Source: Bacillota bacterium
GTDB taxonomy: Bacteria > Bacillota > UBA5301 > JAMCQP01
Reading direction: 5' to 3'
Length of the DNA: 64,000 nucleotides
Assembly: GCA_023381695.1 (NCBI GenBank)
Contig: JAMCQP010000039.1
Location: 66,151-130,150 of the forward strand
A program made the position numbers and the translations under genes. Numbering within the stretch: position 1 is the stretch's first letter; each line of letters opens with the position of its first letter. The notes beneath the pieces were generated by a model, which ran no database searches, was not told the DNA's origin, and saw only the letters and a list, made by a program, of their open reading frames with translations. Shown here piece by piece: positions 61,552-64,000 of this stretch.

Positions 61552-63147
61552 TTAGGCTAAGGGAAACTGCCACAAACCGAACTCCTCGCGAAAGACCTTT
61601 TCAATTTCCCCCAGGGTCGCGTTGGCCCTTACCGCCTCCATCACATGGGGCATGATATTCTCGTTGGTCTTACACCCGGTTCTCAGCGAAATCATGGCTT
61701 CCGCCAGCCTCTTGCCGTCGCGCCGTTCTCTCAACGCCCGTAATTTGGCTTTCTGGCGCTCCTCCGTATCCGGGTAACGAAATACTTCAATTTCCCCCGA
61801 GTGGGCGTGATCGGCCTTCAGGTAGTTAACGCCAACGATCTTTCTTTCCCCGCTTTCAATCGCCTTTTGCTGCTGGTAGGCGTAGTTGGAGATCTCCCGG
61901 TGCAGCCAGCCGCTTTCCACGCAGGCCACCAGGCCGCCCCGTTTCTCGATCTCCGCCACGTAATCCCGGATTCTCCGCGCCATCTCCATGGTCAGGTACT
62001 CCACAAAGTACGAGCCGGCCAGGGGATCGACGGTATTGACCACATTGGTTTCCACCTGCAAGATTTGCTGGGTTCGCAGCGAGATCAGAGCCGCCTGCTC
62101 GGTCGGAGCGGAATAGGCCTCGTCATATGAATCAATGTGCAGGGACTGGGCGCCGCCAAAAATCGCGGCCAGCCCCTGGATCGCCGAGCGGGCGACATTG
62201 TTGAAGGGCTCGACGGCGGTCAAGGTGATCCCGGCGGTCTGAACATGGAAACGCATATGGCAGGAACGTTCGTCCTGGGCATGGAAGCGTTCCTTCATCA
62301 CTTCATGAAAAACCTTGCGGGAAGCCCGGCATTTGGCGATCTCCTCAAAGAAATCGTTGCAGAGATCCCAGAAGAAAGACATGCGGCGAGCAAAAGAATC
62401 CACGGGCAATCCCCTGCGAATCAACTCTTCCGCCGTGGCGATGGCGTTGGCGATGGCGACCGCCACCTCTTGAACCGCATTTGTCCCTGCCTCACGCAGG
62501 TTATAGCCGTTGTAGCTGACCGGGTTCCACCTTGGCAGATTCTTGGTGGCAAACTCAATGGCATCGCACTGCAGCCGGAAGGACGCCTGCGGGGGCAAGA
62601 TCTCCGGACCGCTCCCCACGGTAGTTTCCATGATGAAATCGTTCTGGTTTGTCCCCGAGAGTTTATCGAATGAAATCCCGCGGTTTTCGGCCATGACCAT
62701 GTACATGGCCATGAGAACAACCGTAGTGCTCGGCAGGTGCGTGACCACCGACGCGGAAACCTGATCAATGGGCACGTCCTGGAAGAGGCGCTCCATGTCT
62801 TCCAGGGAGTCGATGGCCACGCCGCAGGCGCCGACGTTGCCTTCCGCTTCGGGGGAATCCGAATCATATCCTCGCACGGTCGGCAGATCGAAAACAATGT
62901 TTACTCCCGTGGCGCCGTGACGCAGCAAAAATTTGATCCGTTCATTGCAATCCTCGGGGGCGCCGAATCCCGCCAACTGCCGGACGGTAAACAGGCGGCC
63001 GCGATACATGTTTGGGTACACCCCGCGGACAAACGGCGGTTTTCCGGGAAACCCGATCTCCTTTTCGTAGTCGTACCCGGCGATATCCTCGGGGGCATAG
63101 AGAAGTTTGACGGGAATTCCGGATTCCGTGTAATACTCATCAGTCAT
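61552..63147 (-). CDS. Acyl-CoA mutase large subunit, atypical active site
   Basis: 531 aa TIM-barrel catalytic subunit of the methylmalonyl-CoA mutase family. Core motifs are present (V-F-D-L-P-T-V-R-G-Y-D-S-D, G-V-A-I-D-S, R-F-H-V-Q-T-A-G, G-G-A-Q-S-L-H). The residues that define methylmalonyl-CoA mutase are not: the Tyr of R-Q-Y-A-G is L58, the Arg of V-R-N-T is lost (V-G-S-G, 177-180), and the His of G-Y-H is N216. The frame is open to 63345 but ATG 63147, eight nucleotides after AAGGAGG, is the start. Substrate unknown. Confidence 0.9.
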   Translation of the reverse strand: MTDEYYTESGIPVKLLYAPEDIAGYDYEKEIGFPGKPPFVRGVYPNMYRGRLFTVRQLAGFGAPEDCNERIKFLLRHGATGVNIVFDLPTVRGYDSDSPEAEGNVGACGVAIDSLEDMERLFQDVPIDQVSASVVTHLPSTTVVLMAMYMVMAENRGISFDKLSGTNQNDFIMETTVGSGPEILPPQASFRLQCDAIEFATKNLPRWNPVSYNGYNLREAGTNAVQEVAVAIANAIATAEELIRRGLPVDSFARRMSFFWDLCNDFFEEIAKCRASRKVFHEVMKERFHAQDERSCHMRFHVQTAGITLTAVEPFNNVARSAIQGLAAIFGGAQSLHIDSYDEAYSAPTEQAALISLRTQQILQVETNVVNTVDPLAGSYFVEYLTMEMARRIRDYVAEIEKRGGLVACVESGWLHREISNYAYQQQKAIESGERKIVGVNYLKADHAHSGEIEVFRYPDTEERQKAKLRALRERRDGKRLAEAMISLRTGCKTNENIMPHVMEAVRANATLGEIEKVFREEFGLWQFPLA

Positions 63148-63169
63148 CTCAGGGACCTCCTTTTGTCGG

Positions 63170-64000
63170 TCATGTTCTGTTCGCCAAAAAATACTCCGAG
63201 ATAAACAGCGCGGCGGTGTAAGGATCCAGGCTGCCTTCGTCAACCCGCCGGCGCATGCCCAACAGCAGTTCATCCTTCTCCAGTTCCCGTTGAAATTTTT
63301 CCAGGACATGTTCCTTGCTGTTTTCCAGTAAAATGGTGTTGGCACGGTTACGGCGCTGTGCCATCCATTGCCCCGACTGTTCCAGAAGCCGCCGGTGCTC
63401 CTGGAGCGATTCCCACAGTTCCTCCAGGCCTTCCTTGCGTAAAGCGCAGGTTTTGAGAACCCTCGGTCTCCACTTTTTTGGTTCCACCTCGCTGAGCATC
63501 ATTTCAAGATCTCTGACGGTTTCGTCGGCGCCCTCCCGTTCCGCCTTATTGACGATAAAAATATCCGCAATTTCCATGATCCCGGCTTTGAAAGTCTGGA
63601 TACCGTCACCGAGACCGGGAACCGTTACGAGGACGGTGGTGTCCGCCAGTTTCTTGATTTCATCGCCCACCTGGCCCATGCCCACGGTTTCAATCAAGAC
63701 AACATCCTTGCCGGCGGCATCCAGAAGTTGAACAACATCCTTCGCGGCGGCGGACAACCCGCCCAGACTGCCTCTACTGGCCAAACTACGGATGAACACA
63801 CCCGGTTTGGCGTCGAGGCTGGTCATGCGAATCCTGTCCCCCAGAAACGCCCCCCCGCTGAAAGGGCTTGATGGATCGACACAGACTACCCCCACCTTCA
63901 ACCCCTTTTCCGCCAACAACTCCACAAGCCCGTTGGTGATTGTACTCTTTCCCGCTCCGGGCGGCCCGGTCAACCCGACAATATAAGCCTTCCCGGTCCA
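63170..64000 (-). CDS. MeaB/ArgK-type GTPase (5' end outside window)
   Basis: G-protein chaperone that loads and protects B12 mutases. The frame runs off the right edge (W-T-G-K-A-Y-I-V-G precedes the P-loop), so about 40-50 N-terminal residues are missing. Present: G-P-P-G-A-G-K-S-T, D-P-S-S-P, E-T-V-G-M-G-Q and N-K-A-E, all typical. It ends 22 nt before the mutase start, so it heads or sits early in the operon. Confidence 0.93.
   Translation of the reverse strand, partial: WTGKAYIVGLTGPPGAGKSTITNGLVELLAEKGLKVGVVCVDPSSPFSGGAFLGDRIRMTSLDAKPGVFIRSLASRGSLGGLSAAAKDVVQLLDAAGKDVVLIETVGMGQVGDEIKKLADTTVLVTVPGLGDGIQTFKAGIMEIADIFIVNKAEREGADETVRDLEMMLSEVEPKKWRPRVLKTCALRKEGLEELWESLQEHRRLLEQSGQWMAQRRNRANTILLENSKEHVLEKFQRELEKDELLLGMRRRVDEGSLDPYTAALFISEYFLANRT

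Noticed and set aside
61552-63147. Plain annotation as methylmalonyl-CoA mutase
   Set aside because: Three residues that define that substrate are replaced, so the family name is kept but not the specific activity.

Overview
The window is about 58% G+C by eye and is nearly filled with genes. It comes from an endospore-forming, probably anaerobic member of the Bacillota. Sporulation genes are spread along it: spoIVA, sigH, spoVK, spoVD, spoVB, a sporulation-type dacF/dacB and spmA/spmB. PduL, LL-diaminopimelate aminotransferase, a split B12-dependent acyl-CoA mutase and Hfq point to the Moorella / Desulfotomaculum / Thermacetogenium part of the phylum rather than to Bacillus. That placement is inference. 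Several genes start with GTG or TTG behind a strong Shine-Dalgarno sequence, so I moved a number of starts and say so in the entries.

Layout. 0-5 kb: the end of spoIVA, then a threonine operon hom-thrC-thrB behind a clear sigma-A promoter, then tRNA-Pro. 5-10 kb: a family-4 uracil-DNA glycosylase, a second-type EF-G, a TPR protein, a small membrane protein, tRNA-Trp and pduL. 10-17 kb: a tyrosine recombinase and an SOS region. lexA and a divergent YneA-like LysM gene each have a LexA box. A radical SAM / DUF4130 pair at 14.8-16.7 kb has a near-perfect promoter that also contains a LexA-type palindrome. 17-27 kb: surE, a HEAT-repeat protein, sigH (with a sigma-H-like promoter), an M42 peptidase, speD, a PLP lyase, dapL, dapF, two membrane proteins, a small GTPase and spoVK. 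27-42 kb: an envelope and spore-cortex region with a divergent MurE-like ligase, two lipoproteins of the VanW and NlpC/P60 types, spoVD, spoVB, a D,D-carboxypeptidase, a FemAB-type transferase, alr and spmAB. 42-50 kb: a tRNA-modification and mismatch-repair run, miaB-mutS-mutL-methyltransferase-miaA-hfq. 50-54 kb: a metal-transport pair (an MgtE_N/CBS protein and an atypical Nramp) behind a long structured leader with a terminator. 54-60 kb: an exbB-exbD-tonB operon with a secreted cohesin-like protein, flanked by two single-SLH coiled-coil proteins. 60-64 kb: a MeaB G-protein, an acyl-CoA mutase with unusual active-site residues, its B12 subunit and an SDR dehydrogenase.

The strongest leads are the acyl-CoA mutase operon, whose substrate-determining residues fit neither methylmalonyl-CoA nor 2-hydroxyisobutyryl-CoA mutase; the apparently LexA-controlled radical SAM/DUF4130 pair; the unrecognised structured leader in front of the probable Mg2+ transport operon; and the TonB-ExbBD-cohesin-SLH cluster in a spore former.
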